Shown here: one piece after another, positions 1-8,566 of the stretch | Numbering within the stretch: the first letter of the stretch is position 1 | Layout of the letters: every line of letters begins with the position of its first letter | Assembly (NCBI GenBank): GCA_050633825.1 | Contig: JBOEHG010000019.1 | Span: 1 to 64,000 of the forward strand | From: CANLBN01 sp050633825 | Lineage (GTDB): Bacteria > Pseudomonadota > Gammaproteobacteria > Pseudomonadales > Cellvibrionaceae | DNA: 64,000 bases | Direction: 5' to 3' | Made by a program: the position numbers and the translations under genes | The notes under the pieces: generated by a model | Told to the model about the DNA's origin: nothing | Database searches by the model: none | What the model saw: the letters and a program-made list of their open reading frames with translations, nothing else

Positions 1-1515
1 ATTACCGTGCCGGCTTACTTTAATGATGATCAACGTAAAGCCACTAAAGATGCCGGTAAAATTGCTGGGCTTGAAGTAAAGCGTATTATTAATGAGCCAA
101 CGGCAGCAGCACTGGCTTATGGTATGGATAAAGCGAAAGGTGATCACACGGTTGCTGTTTATGACTTAGGTGGCGGTACGTTTGATATTTCAATTATTGA
201 AATTGCAGATGTTGATGGCGAGCACCAATTTGAAGTATTGGCGACCAATGGTGATACCTTCTTAGGTGGTGAAGATTTCGATTTACGTTTAATTGAATAC
301 TTGGCCGAAGAATTTAAGAAAGACAATGGTATTGATCTACATAATGATCCACTGGCTTTGCAGCGCTTAAAAGAAGCAGCAGAAAAGGCGAAAATCGAAC
401 TGTCTTCCAGTCAGCAAACAGAAGTAAATCTTCCTTATATCACTGCTGATGCAACGGGCCCAAAACACTTAGTTGTTAAGTTAACCCGTGCAAAATTGGA
501 ATCGTTAGTTGAAGAGCTTGTTACGCGTTCGCTAGAGCCGTTAAAAGTCGCTATTGCTGATTCTGATTTATCAGTAAGCGAAATTGATGACATTATCCTT
601 GTGGGTGGTCAAACACGCATGCCAATGGTTCAGGAAAAGGTAGCAGAGTTTTTTGGTAAGGAACCCCGTAAAGATGTTAACCCTGATGAAGCAGTTGCTA
701 TCGGTGCAGCGATTCAAGGTGCGGTATTAGCAGGTGATGTTAAAGACGTTCTATTGTTAGACGTTACACCATTAAGTTTAGGTATCGAAACAATGGGTGG
801 TGTTGCAACGCCATTGATTGAAAAAAATACCACGATCCCAACCAAAAAATCACAAGTGTTCTCAACCGCAGAAGATAATCAATCTGCAGTGACGATTCAT
901 GTTGTGCAGGGTGAGCGTAAACAAGCGCAACAAAATAAATCCTTGGGCCGCTTTGATCTGGCTGATATTCCACCAGCACCTCGTGGCATTCCGCAGGTAG
1001 AAGTTACCTTTGATATTGATGCTAACGGTATTTTAAATGTAAGCGCGAAAGATAAAGGCACGGGCAAAGAACAATCTATCGTTATTAAAGCCTCTTCAGG
1101 TTTAAGTGATGATGAGATCGAAGCAATGGTAGCAGATGCTGAAGCGAACGCTGAAGCGGATCGTCAGTTCGAAGAATTAGCTGCGGCTCGTAATACATTG
1201 GATGGTTTAATTGGCGCAACTAAGAAAACTTTGGAAGAAGCTGGTGATAAAGCTACTGAAGAAGAGACAACTGCAATCAAAGCTGCCATTACAGAAGCAG
1301 AAGAAGCCGTTAAAGGTGACGATAAAGAAGCGATGGAAGCTGCAACGACTAAGCTGACCGAAGCATCAAGCTCGCTTGCACAAAAACTTTATGCCGAACA
1401 GGCTGAGCAAGCGGGTGGCGCTGATGCGGCTGCTGGCGGTGAGCAAGCTCAGGCAGAGCCTGCCGATGAAGGCGTAGTAGAAGCCGAATTTGAAGAAGTG
1501 AAAGACGAGAAGTAG
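1..1515 (+). CDS. dnaK: Chaperone DnaK (Hsp70), 5'-truncated by window edge
   Basis: Cytoplasmic ATP-dependent Hsp70 chaperone. The reading frame is open from base 1; the first visible residues match the nucleotide-binding domain at about residue 140 of the usual ~640, so roughly the first 137 residues lie outside the window. Visible: the phosphate loop DLGGGTFD, the VGGQTRMP segment, the linker motif DVLLLDVTPLSLGIET, the substrate-binding beta domain, and the helical lid with an Ala/Glu-rich tail ending EFEEVKDEK. The GTG at base 7 is only an internal Val codon. dnaJ follows 145 bp downstream on the same strand, the normal arrangement. A second, more diverged Hsp70 (hscA) is present near 58 kb. 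Confidence 0.97.
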   Translation: MTVPAYFNDDQRKATKDAGKIAGLEVKRIINEPTAAALAYGMDKAKGDHTVAVYDLGGGTFDISIIEIADVDGEHQFEVLATNGDTFLGGEDFDLRLIEYLAEEFKKDNGIDLHNDPLALQRLKEAAEKAKIELSSSQQTEVNLPYITADATGPKHLVVKLTRAKLESLVEELVTRSLEPLKVAIADSDLSVSEIDDIILVGGQTRMPMVQEKVAEFFGKEPRKDVNPDEAVAIGAAIQGAVLAGDVKDVLLLDVTPLSLGIETMGGVATPLIEKNTTIPTKKSQVFSTAEDNQSAVTIHVVQGERKQAQQNKSLGRFDLADIPPAPRGIPQVEVTFDIDANGILNVSAKDKGTGKEQSIVIKASSGLSDDEIEAMVADAEANAEADRQFEELAAARNTLDGLIGATKKTLEEAGDKATEEETTAIKAAITEAEEAVKGDDKEAMEAATTKLTEASSSLAQKLYAEQAEQAGGADAAAGGEQAQAEPADEGVVEAEFEEVKDEK

Positions 1516-1584
1516 GAAAAAAGTTTAGGGATAGACCGCCGTTTTATAAACTATAAATTGGTGTTCTGCTCTTGATTTTCTGGG

Positions 1585-1611
1585 CGCGGACTTTATGTTC
1601 GCGTTTGTTTT
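1585..1611 (+). terminator. Probable weak intrinsic terminator between dnaK and dnaJ
   Basis: A 7-bp stem, CGCGGAC / GTTCGCG (one G-U pair), with loop TTTAT, is followed directly by TTTGTTTT. It lies in the 145-bp dnaK-dnaJ gap. A leaky terminator here would give more DnaK than DnaJ, as is common for this pair; the functional effect is inferred. Confidence 0.5.
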
Positions 1612-1660
1612 ATCTGAAATATGATAGTCCTTTGGCTATTGGTAAATAGAGTGAGTTTTA

Positions 1661-2767
1661 ATGTCCAAGCGTGATTATTACGAAATTCTGGGTGTTGATA
1701 AGGGTATATCTGAAAAGGATCTGAAAAAAGCCTATCGACGCGTGGCAATGAAATACCATCCAGATCGTAACCCTGACGATAAAGAAGCTGAAGAAAAGTT
1801 TAAAGAAGCCAGTGAAGCTTACGAGATTTTATCTGACTCACAAAAGCGTGCAGCCTATGACCAATACGGTCATGACGGCGTTGACCCTCAAATGGGTGGT
1901 GGCGCAGGCTTTAATAACTTTAGTGATATTTTTGGCGATGTATTTGGTGATATCTTCGGTGGGGGTGGCAGTCGTGGTGGCCGTGGTCCTCAGCGTGGAT
2001 CTGATTTGCAATACACTTTACAAGTTACCCTTGAGCAAGCGGTAAAAGGAACCACGGCAAAAATTAAAGTGCCGACATTGGTTTCGTGTAATACCTGTGA
2101 TGGCAGTGGCGCTAAAGCCGGTTCAAAACCGGTTCAATGTTCGACCTGTGGTGGTGTTGGTCAGGTGCGGATGCAGCAAGGCTTTTTCTCTGTTCAGCAA
2201 ACCTGTCCTTCCTGTCGTGGACAAGGGACAATGATTAAAGACCCTTGTGGCAGTTGTCATGGTCAGGGACGCATTGAAGAAACCAAAACCTTATCGGTTA
2301 AGGTGCCTGCAGGTGTTGATACGGGTGATCGTATTCGCTTAAGTGGCGAAGGTGAAGCTGGTCCAGCCGGTGGTGTTGCAGGTGATCTCTATGTACAGGT
2401 GTCCGTTAAACAGCATGATATTTTTGAGCGCGATGGTGCAAATTTATATTGTGAGGTTCCCATTAGTTTTGTGGATGCAGTGCTAGGCGGAGAGCTCGAA
2501 GTGCCGACCCTTGATGGCCGCGTCAAACTCAAAGTCCCTACTGAAACCCAAACGGGTAAGTTATTTAGATTGCGTGGTAAGGGCGTGACGCCTGTGCGTA
2601 GCAGTACAAAAGGTGATTTACTTTGTCGGGTTGTTGTCGAGACTCCAGTTAATTTGTCAGGTAAACAAAAAGAAATTCTTCGTGAATTTCAATCCTCTTT
2701 AGAAGGTAAAAAGCATTCGCCTCGCCAGAGTACTTGGTTTGAAGGTATGAAAGACTTTTTTAACTAG
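1661..2767 (+). CDS. dnaJ: Chaperone DnaJ (Hsp40)
   Basis: Co-chaperone that delivers substrates to DnaK and stimulates its ATPase. All domains are present in order: J domain (residues 1-70) with HPD at 33-35, Gly/Phe-rich region (about 73-108), zinc-binding domain with four CxxCxGxG repeats (CNTCDGSG, CSTCGGVG, CPSCRGQG, CGSCHGQG), and C-terminal substrate-binding domain. The 368-residue length is typical. ATG start with an upstream GAGTGAG-type site. Sits between dnaK and dapB as in many gammaproteobacteria. Confidence 0.98.
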   Translation: MSKRDYYEILGVDKGISEKDLKKAYRRVAMKYHPDRNPDDKEAEEKFKEASEAYEILSDSQKRAAYDQYGHDGVDPQMGGGAGFNNFSDIFGDVFGDIFGGGGSRGGRGPQRGSDLQYTLQVTLEQAVKGTTAKIKVPTLVSCNTCDGSGAKAGSKPVQCSTCGGVGQVRMQQGFFSVQQTCPSCRGQGTMIKDPCGSCHGQGRIEETKTLSVKVPAGVDTGDRIRLSGEGEAGPAGGVAGDLYVQVSVKQHDIFERDGANLYCEVPISFVDAVLGGELEVPTLDGRVKLKVPTETQTGKLFRLRGKGVTPVRSSTKGDLLCRVVVETPVNLSGKQKEILREFQSSLEGKKHSPRQSTWFEGMKDFFN

Positions 2768-2796
2768 CGGTATTTGGCTTTATCAAAATACCTTAG

Positions 2797-2826
2797 AAAA
2801 TAGGAGCCTCGGCTCCTATTTTTGTT
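2797..2826 (+). terminator. Intrinsic terminator after dnaJ
   Basis: Perfect 10-bp stem AATAGGAGCC / GGCTCCTATT around a TC centre, running into a T-rich stretch (TTTTTGTTT). It lies 30 bp after the dnaJ stop and about 50 bp before the dapB ATG, so dapB probably has its own promoter or depends on read-through. Confidence 0.85.
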
Positions 2827-2875
2827 TAAGTTTGTTACACTATCTCTTTTATCTGACTTTATTAGGAATTATAAA

Positions 2876-3679
2876 ATGCCTACCCAAATAGCTATTACCG
2901 GTGCTGCTGGCCGAATGGGAAAAATGCTAATCGAAGCGCTTTCTATGTCAGTGGATGCAGAATTATCTGCAGCTATCGAGCGACCCGAATCAACATTAGT
3001 GGGCGCCGATGCAGGTGAAGTTGCTGGTTTAGGTAAAAATGGCGTTAGCATTGTAGGTGATATTGCCGAGGTTAAAGACCAATTTGATGTGTTGATTGAT
3101 TTTACCGCACCTCAGGCTACCTTAAATAACGCTCGTTTTTGTGTTGATAATAATAAAGGGATTGTTATCGGTACAACGGGTTTTTCTCAAGAGCAGACTG
3201 CAGAAATTGAGGCATTGCAATCTCAATTACCAATGATTAAAGCAGCCAACTACAGTACGGGAGTGACATTGTCGCTCAAGCTTTTAGAGATGGCGGCGAG
3301 TGTGCTTGGTGATGATGTTGATATTGAAATTGTAGAGGCGCACCATCGTCACAAAGTTGATGCTCCTTCAGGTACTGCATTGGCAATGGGAGAAGCTATT
3401 GCTAATACTCTAGATCGTGATCTTGCAGAAGTTGCTGTTTATGGCCGTGAAGGTTTAACCGGGGCTCGTGATCGCGACACAATTGGTTTCGCTACCGTAC
3501 GTGGAGGTGATGTTGTCGGTGATCATACGGCGATGTTTTTGGCGGATGGTGAGCGTTTGGAAATTACTCATAAAGCCTCAAGCCGGATGTCTTTTGCCCG
3601 TGGTGCTGTGCGTGCTGCAGCGTGGTTGGTGGGTAAAGATAAAGGTTTATACACCATGCGCGATGTATTGGGTTTATAA
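2876..3679 (+). CDS. dapB: 4-hydroxy-tetrahydrodipicolinate reductase DapB
   Basis: NAD(P)H-dependent reductase of the diaminopimelate/lysine pathway, cytoplasmic. The N-terminal Rossmann motif GAAGRMG and the catalytic/substrate block EAHHRHKVDAPSGTA are intact. An in-frame TTG exists at 2822, but the conserved protein begins at MPTQIAITGAAGRMG, so the ATG at 2876 is chosen (267 residues, family-typical). In related genomes carA follows dapB directly; here the next gene is a convergent LysR gene whose stop lies only 2 bp away, with no terminator between them. Confidence 0.97.
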   Translation: MPTQIAITGAAGRMGKMLIEALSMSVDAELSAAIERPESTLVGADAGEVAGLGKNGVSIVGDIAEVKDQFDVLIDFTAPQATLNNARFCVDNNKGIVIGTTGFSQEQTAEIEALQSQLPMIKAANYSTGVTLSLKLLEMAASVLGDDVDIEIVEAHHRHKVDAPSGTALAMGEAIANTLDRDLAEVAVYGREGLTGARDRDTIGFATVRGGDVVGDHTAMFLADGERLEITHKASSRMSFARGAVRAAAWLVGKDKGLYTMRDVLGL

Positions 3680-3681
3680 GC

Positions 3682-4557
3682 TTACATTAAGTTTTTTAGT
3701 ACACTAATAAATTCTTCGGCAGGTTTTGAAAGTGAATTATGGCTATTATGAAGTACACCAAATGTCACGGGTATTTGTGGTGCAAATGGTATGACGCTGA
3801 CATTTTCTAGGTTTTGAGAAAATAATGAAAATTCATCAACGAGTACAATACCAAGCCCTTTGTTAGCAAGCTGGCATGCTACGGTAAAATAATTGACTTC
3901 AGACTCTGGTTCTTGCTCGTTGAGCCATGGTACTTCTTTTTTTAAGAGCTCCGACCACCAAGTTCCTCCAGAACAATAAATTAAACTTTCCTTTTCAAGT
4001 TCTTTGGCCGTTATTTTCTTTTGTGAGGATAATGGGTTCTCATTGGGTACAATACATTTAATCTCTCCGCGTTTAATAATTTCAGCCTCGAGAGAATTTT
4101 CATTTGATGGAAAGTGAACGACGCCTAAATCTGCTCGACAGTAGTTGATCTGTTCCTTGATAGATTCATTAGGTTGTACATCAATATGTAAACGTAGCTC
4201 AGGCCATTTTTTCTTGAGATGCTGAACTGCTGTTGGAATGATTTCTATCGCGAGAGCAGGGGCAGCTGTAATCCGCAATTCTCCCACTTTAACATTTCTC
4301 ACATCTCGGCTGATTTTATTAAAGCGATACAGAGCATCTTCTATTTCTTGAGCGGCTGAAAAGAGTAAGCCAGCTTCCGGTGTTGGTTGTAACCGACCAT
4401 TGACTCGTTTAAAGAGTTCAATCCCTAGGCGAGATTCGGCATGTTGCAATGTCTTGCTGACAGCAGGTTGAGAGACATGTAATTCTCTGGCCGCTTCGCT
4501 AACGGAACCTGTCCTCATGACATAGGTGAAAACTTCAATATGACGCAGTTTTAACAT
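3682..4557 (-). CDS. LysR-family transcriptional regulator
   Basis: DNA-binding regulator of 291 residues. The N-terminal winged helix-turn-helix (residues 1-60) carries the typical LysR signature (AARELHVSQPAVSKTLQHAE), followed by the two-lobed effector domain (about 90-290). It is convergent with dapB and divergent from the HAMP/binding-protein pair at 4878, with a 320-bp AT-rich region between. Its position at the head of an amino-acid catabolism block suggests it controls the divergent genes and perhaps the dehydrogenase/TRAP genes downstream; the effector is unknown. Confidence 0.93.
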   Translation of the reverse strand: MLKLRHIEVFTYVMRTGSVSEAARELHVSQPAVSKTLQHAESRLGIELFKRVNGRLQPTPEAGLLFSAAQEIEDALYRFNKISRDVRNVKVGELRITAAPALAIEIIPTAVQHLKKKWPELRLHIDVQPNESIKEQINYCRADLGVVHFPSNENSLEAEIIKRGEIKCIVPNENPLSSQKKITAKELEKESLIYCSGGTWWSELLKKEVPWLNEQEPESEVNYFTVACQLANKGLGIVLVDEFSLFSQNLENVSVIPFAPQIPVTFGVLHNSHNSLSKPAEEFISVLKNLM

Positions 4558-4877
4558 GCTTATAACCTTTGATTATGACATTGCCATGTAATCCTATTGG
4601 ACTCATGTAAATATCATAGTAATAATTTATGCCAATTAACAGGTGTTTTATTAAATTATAGTAGTGATATGTTGCGAAAAAGTATATGAAAAGCTTTTAG
4701 CTTGGTTAGTTTTAGAAAATATAAGCATTATATAAACCTCTTTTTAAGAAAATAAATTTTAAGGTTTTTTTATTCTTATATTCTTTCCTTTTTATGGGCG
4801 TTCACCCATAAAGCATATTTATTTTAAATAATATAATTAAAACGAATAGCTATGTAGATAAAAGCGGGAGTTTTCTT
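4558..4877. promoter_or_regulatory. Divergent control region, LysR gene / HAMP protein
   Basis: AT-rich 320-bp region without a credible gene. It holds a direct repeat of CATGTAA at 4585-4591 and 4604-4610 (19-bp period), close to the LysR start and plausible as part of an autoregulatory site. It also holds a perfect 8-bp inverted repeat TTTATGGG / CCCATAAA at 4791-4812, 66 bp upstream of the GTG at 4878. No clear -35/-10 pair was found. Binding roles are inferred. Confidence 0.4.
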
Positions 4878-5645
4878 GTGTCTGAAAAAAATATAAGTTT
4901 TATGTTATCGGTACAGTCAAAAATTATTTTTACTACTATTGTAATAATTACCGTTATATTAGGTGCTTATGCTGTATATGATATTAATAGGCGTGGAGTT
5001 ATTCTAGAGGGAGAGATAGTTGAACTCGCAAAGGTAACAGCCAAAAAACTTGAGAATAACTTGCGTATTCCACTTTGGGATCTGGATTCTGACCTGGTTT
5101 CTGATGCAATAGAAGCTGAAATGTTAACCCGAGATATTTCTGCCATTATGGTATTTGATAGCAATGGCTCAGATTTAATCTCTGGAAAGCAGAGAGATGC
5201 TAGTTGGACTGTTTTAGATTCAAATAAGGCATATATTCCTGTCAAAGATGAAATAGCAAGAGAAGCCTTAATTTCAAATAAAAATGAAACCATCGGTCGA
5301 GTTGTTGTTTATATAACGCCTAAATTTAAAGAAAAAGCGACAAGTACATCGGCTTTAGGCTTATTGCTGACGCTTGTTTTTTTGGATGTCATTATTTTTA
5401 TGACCTTATGGCTTGTTATGACAAATATACTAAGAAACCCTATATCCAAATTAAGTGCTGCAGCCAATCAAATTAGCCGAGGTGATTTTAGTGTTGAAAT
5501 TGATACTAACAGAGAGGATGAAATAGGGGTTGTTGCCAACTCTATTGACCGCATGAAAGTTAGTTTAAATATGGCTATTCAGCGATTAAGAGAGATTGAG
5601 CAGCGTAGAAAAGAACGTCTCAATAAGTCGAGGTTGCAGCAATGA
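4878..5645 (+). CDS. Membrane sensor protein with HAMP domain and no output domain
   Basis: Predicted inner-membrane protein of 255 residues. Visible: a transmembrane helix near residues 13-33, an extracytoplasmic domain of about 115 residues, a second helix near 155-180, then a HAMP domain (about 180-235, NPISKLSAAANQISRGDF) and a charged coiled C-terminus. No kinase, methyl-accepting, GGDEF or EAL domain follows. Starts at GTG, supported by GGGAG 7 nt upstream. Its stop overlaps the next start (ATGA), so it is translationally coupled to the periplasmic binding protein. It may pass a signal to a partner encoded elsewhere, or be a truncated former kinase. Specific function unknown. Confidence 0.85.
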   Translation: MSEKNISFMLSVQSKIIFTTIVIITVILGAYAVYDINRRGVILEGEIVELAKVTAKKLENNLRIPLWDLDSDLVSDAIEAEMLTRDISAIMVFDSNGSDLISGKQRDASWTVLDSNKAYIPVKDEIAREALISNKNETIGRVVVYITPKFKEKATSTSALGLLLTLVFLDVIIFMTLWLVMTNILRNPISKLSAAANQISRGDFSVEIDTNREDEIGVVANSIDRMKVSLNMAIQRLREIEQRRKERLNKSRLQQ

Positions 5646-6364
5646 TTAAATATGCTTTTCTTTACATTATATGTGCTTTTATTCATATATCGCACCTCAA
5701 TGCTCAGACCATAACACTAACAACAGAACATTATCCCCCCTATAATATTGACTTAACACTTGATGGGGGTGTTGGTGTTGGTGGAGCTGCCACTGAGATT
5801 GTGTTAGAAATGATGAGGCGTTCAGGCTATTCATATAATCTGGAATTGATGTCGTGGAAGAGAGCTTACGAATCTACACTAAAAACAAAAAATACGGGTG
5901 CTTTTTCTACTACTTATACTGAGGCAAGGAAAAACCTATTTAAATGGGTCGGCCCCTTGGTTGATAATGATCATGTGCTGTTAGCAAAAGAATCTAGCAC
6001 TATAAAAATTGATAGTATTGACGACGTAAAAGAATATAGCGTAGGTGCTTATCGTGGCTCTTCTGCGGCAAGTTATCTTCAGTCAGTAGGTTTGAAGCCA
6101 GAGCTTGTTCGCAGTGATCACCTTAATCCTTTAAAGCTGCAGAGGGGGAGAATTGATTTTTGGATGGCGGGTCATTTATATGGACCTCATTTGGCTAAAC
6201 AATATGATGTGACAGGCTTAAAGCCCGTCTATACAGTAAGAAAAACAAAAATGTATTTGGCTTTTAATATAGAAACCGCTGATGACATTATAAATAAGTT
6301 GAATGCTATTTTACGCGACATGGAGCAAGAGGGCTTTTTGGCTGAGGTGTATAAACGTTATTAG
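5642..6364 (+). CDS. Periplasmic substrate-binding protein, family 3 (amino-acid type)
   Basis: Secreted 240-residue protein with a signal peptide (residues 1-21, ending HISHLNAQ) and the two-lobe family-3 binding fold: N-terminal TLTTEHYPPYN and the central GAYRGSSAASYLQS segment are typical. No ABC permease or ATPase gene is nearby. The start overlaps the stop of the HAMP membrane protein by 4 bp. The pairing suggests a ligand sensor in two polypeptides rather than a transporter; ligand unknown, probably a polar amino acid or similar. Confidence 0.85.
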   Translation: MIKYAFLYIICAFIHISHLNAQTITLTTEHYPPYNIDLTLDGGVGVGGAATEIVLEMMRRSGYSYNLELMSWKRAYESTLKTKNTGAFSTTYTEARKNLFKWVGPLVDNDHVLLAKESSTIKIDSIDDVKEYSVGAYRGSSAASYLQSVGLKPELVRSDHLNPLKLQRGRIDFWMAGHLYGPHLAKQYDVTGLKPVYTVRKTKMYLAFNIETADDIINKLNAILRDMEQEGFLAEVYKRY

Positions 6365-6494
6365 CAGTTTATTATTTATAAGGCATGACTAATGCCTATA
6401 AGGTTTAGTTATACCCGATATGTTTTATGTTAATCGACTAATATGATGGGTAACATGCATAATGATATTTTTAGATTAATAAGATTGTATCAAT

Positions 6495-7724
6495 ATGAAA
6501 GTTGTCGTTTTAGGTGCAGGTGTTGTCGGTGTTAGTACGGCTTATATGCTTGCTAAGCAAGGGTGTCAGGTAACAGTTGTCGATCGTTCAGCGGTTTCTG
6601 GTGCAGGTACCAGTTATGCTAATGGTGGGCAGCTTTCTTATGGGTATCGAACGCCGATTGCAAACCCTAAAGTGTTGAAACAGTTACCGGCTATTCTGCT
6701 TGGTTTAGATCCTGCTTTTAAAATTACCCCTTCGTTAGATATTGATTTCTATAAATGGGGAATTCGCTATTTATTGAGTAGTTTTCCAAAAGCATCTTCT
6801 CGTTCTGCGAGTGTAATGCACGACTTGGGGCAATTAGCCAAAGAAAAAATAGCCCAGATAGTTAATGAAGCAGCAATTGATTTCGACTACCGCTCTCGTG
6901 CAGGTAAACTTTATATTTACGAAAATGAACAAGAACTCTTAAAAGCTTCAAAGGCCTCAGGTGATTCTTTGGTGTGGTCAAAAAAAGAGTTGTTATCACA
7001 CGTGCCCCTATTAAAGTCTAATCCAAAGGTTGTTGGTGGCGTCTATGATATTGAAGAGGATGCAGCGGATAGTTATAAGTTTTGTGGGGAGTTGGTCAGC
7101 TTTATGGAAGCCAATCTTAATGTAGAGTTTTTAGCGAATACAGCTGTTGAATCTATGAGTATAAAAGCAGGGAGGGTTGAATACCTTGTAACGAATAAAG
7201 GTAATATCCAAGCGGATAAGTTTGTCTTAGCTATGGGGCCTCAAAGTGCCAATTTTGCAAAAAAAATAGGTATTACCTTACCCATTTATCCCATGAAAGG
7301 CTATAGCGTTACAGTACCTGCTAATGATGCATGCCCTAATATCTCAGTGACCGATACAAAGACAAAGACGGTTTATTGTAAATTAGGGGACCGTTTAAGA
7401 ATTGCAGGCTTCGCCGAACTCTCTGGTTATGATACCTCTATTAAAAAAGAGTGTATTGATATGATGCTTAATAATGCACAAAAAGTGCTTCCAGGAGCAG
7501 GGGACTATACAAAGGTATTAGACCAATGGTGTGGTTTGCGGCCTGCGACACCCGATAGTATCCCTATTGTTGATCAGTCTCGTTACGATAATGTATATCT
7601 TAACACCGGGCATGGTATGTTGGGTTGGACACATTCGACAGCGACTGCTGAAATTCTATCTAATATGATATTGGGTCACTCTCAACCTTTTGATGTGTCT
7701 CGCTTTTCATTAAAGCGCTTTTAG
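6495..7724 (+). CDS. FAD-dependent D-amino-acid dehydrogenase (DadA-like)
   Basis: Predicted flavoenzyme of 409 residues that oxidises amino acids (D-amino acids in characterised DadA proteins) to imino/keto acids and passes electrons to the respiratory chain. The N-terminus carries the dinucleotide motif VVVLGAGVVGVSTAYMLAKQG-type GxGxxG, and the C-terminus has the DAO-family GHGMLGWTHSTATAE block. A RidA-family gene follows 110 bp downstream, fitting removal of reactive imine products, and TRAP uptake genes come next. The actual substrate cannot be read from the sequence; it could also act on imino acids or sarcosine-like compounds. Confidence 0.88.
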   Translation: MKVVVLGAGVVGVSTAYMLAKQGCQVTVVDRSAVSGAGTSYANGGQLSYGYRTPIANPKVLKQLPAILLGLDPAFKITPSLDIDFYKWGIRYLLSSFPKASSRSASVMHDLGQLAKEKIAQIVNEAAIDFDYRSRAGKLYIYENEQELLKASKASGDSLVWSKKELLSHVPLLKSNPKVVGGVYDIEEDAADSYKFCGELVSFMEANLNVEFLANTAVESMSIKAGRVEYLVTNKGNIQADKFVLAMGPQSANFAKKIGITLPIYPMKGYSVTVPANDACPNISVTDTKTKTVYCKLGDRLRIAGFAELSGYDTSIKKECIDMMLNNAQKVLPGAGDYTKVLDQWCGLRPATPDSIPIVDQSRYDNVYLNTGHGMLGWTHSTATAEILSNMILGHSQPFDVSRFSLKRF

Positions 7725-7732
7725 AGTGTTAT

Positions 7733-7770
7733 AGCCCATAACTAAACATTATGGGCTGTTTACCTTTTTT
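7733..7770 (+). terminator. Probable intrinsic terminator after the DadA-like gene
   Basis: Perfect 9-bp stem AGCCCATAA / TTATGGGCT with loop CTAAACA, followed by GTTTACC and TTTTTT. The T run starts about 7 nt after the stem, so termination may be partial and allow read-through into the RidA-family gene. Confidence 0.55.
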
Positions 7771-7834
7771 GATTGGCTTTTGTTTTTTAATGTAAGCAAA
7801 CTAACGCTAGTTTTTTAAATGGTTAGTAAATTTT

Positions 7835-8299
7835 ATGTTTGTATTAGAAAATTTGAAAAAGTTAAATCTATCACTTCCTGAAGCTTCTCCCGTAGCAGGA
7901 AATTATTCCGGTTATATTCTTCATAATAAAATTTTGTATGTCTCAGGGCAAACAGCGAAAGAGTCCGGCGAGTTAATTTATAGTGGCAAAGTAGGGCTTG
8001 ATTTGAGTTTGGCCGAAGGGGTCTCTGCTGCGCAAGTTTGTGCTTTAAATTTGTTAGCGCAAGTTAATAAGGCTTGTGAAGGAGATTGGGATAAGTTAGA
8101 AAAATGCTTAAAACTCAGTATCTTTGTAAATAGTTCCCCAGACTTTATTGATCATCCAAAAGTTGCAAATGGCGCCTCTGATCTTATTGTTTCTGCATTG
8201 GGAGAAAGAGGTATTCATTCCCGAGCTGCTGTAGGGGTCAATAGTTTGCCTGGAAATTCTGCTGTTGAGGTAGAAGGTGTTTTCGTTTTAAAAAATTAA
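7835..8299 (+). CDS. RidA/YjgF-family imine deaminase-like protein
   Basis: Small cytoplasmic protein of 154 residues, slightly longer than RidA of E. coli. Family features are LYVSGQTA, the central Asn-Leu helix (ALNLLAQVNKA) and the C-terminal HSRAAVGVNSLPGNSAVEVE block; the Arg there aligns with the carboxylate-binding Arg of RidA. Known RidA proteins hydrolyse enamine/imine intermediates released by PLP or flavin enzymes. Its place after a DadA-like oxidase supports scavenging of that enzyme's imine product. Belongs to the broader YjgF-like subgroup, so exact activity is uncertain. Confidence 0.88.
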   Translation: MFVLENLKKLNLSLPEASPVAGNYSGYILHNKILYVSGQTAKESGELIYSGKVGLDLSLAEGVSAAQVCALNLLAQVNKACEGDWDKLEKCLKLSIFVNSSPDFIDHPKVANGASDLIVSALGERGIHSRAAVGVNSLPGNSAVEVEGVFVLKN

Positions 8300-8566
8300 A
8301 ATATTTATGCGCAAGTTGTTAAAAATGATTCATAATTATTTCTTATTTGTCTCAGCTTGCCATTTATTATGAGTGTAGTATAGAGTTGGTTTGTCTGTTT
8401 TTATGTCAAAAATAAATGAAAAAAGTTGCTGTTAAAAACATTAGTTATAACATTGATTATAATTTTGGTTATAGTTATGGTGTTAGTTATAGCGCTAATA
8501 ATTTCTTTGGCATGAAAGTATACAATTAATATAATTTAAATAATGAAATAGGATGAGGACTTAATC
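8300..8566 (+). promoter_or_regulatory. Upstream region of TAXI-TRAP genes with GTTATA repeats
   Basis: A 267-bp AT-rich gap. The 9-mer TTAGTTATA occurs at 8441-8449 and 8483-8491, exactly 42 bp (about four helical turns) apart. Further GTTATA/GTTATG copies lie at 8468-8473 and 8474-8479. This looks like a clustered regulator-binding region for the TAXI receptor gene; the regulator is unknown. The downstream start has an AGGATGAGG-type ribosome-binding site. Confidence 0.45.

Noticed and set aside
2822..2875. N-terminal extension of DapB from a TTG
   Set aside because: Begins inside the dnaJ terminator region and precedes the conserved start of DapB.
6381..6397. Short inverted repeat AGGCAT/ATGCCT after the family-3 binding protein
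   Set aside because: Only six base pairs and no T run; too weak to call a terminator.
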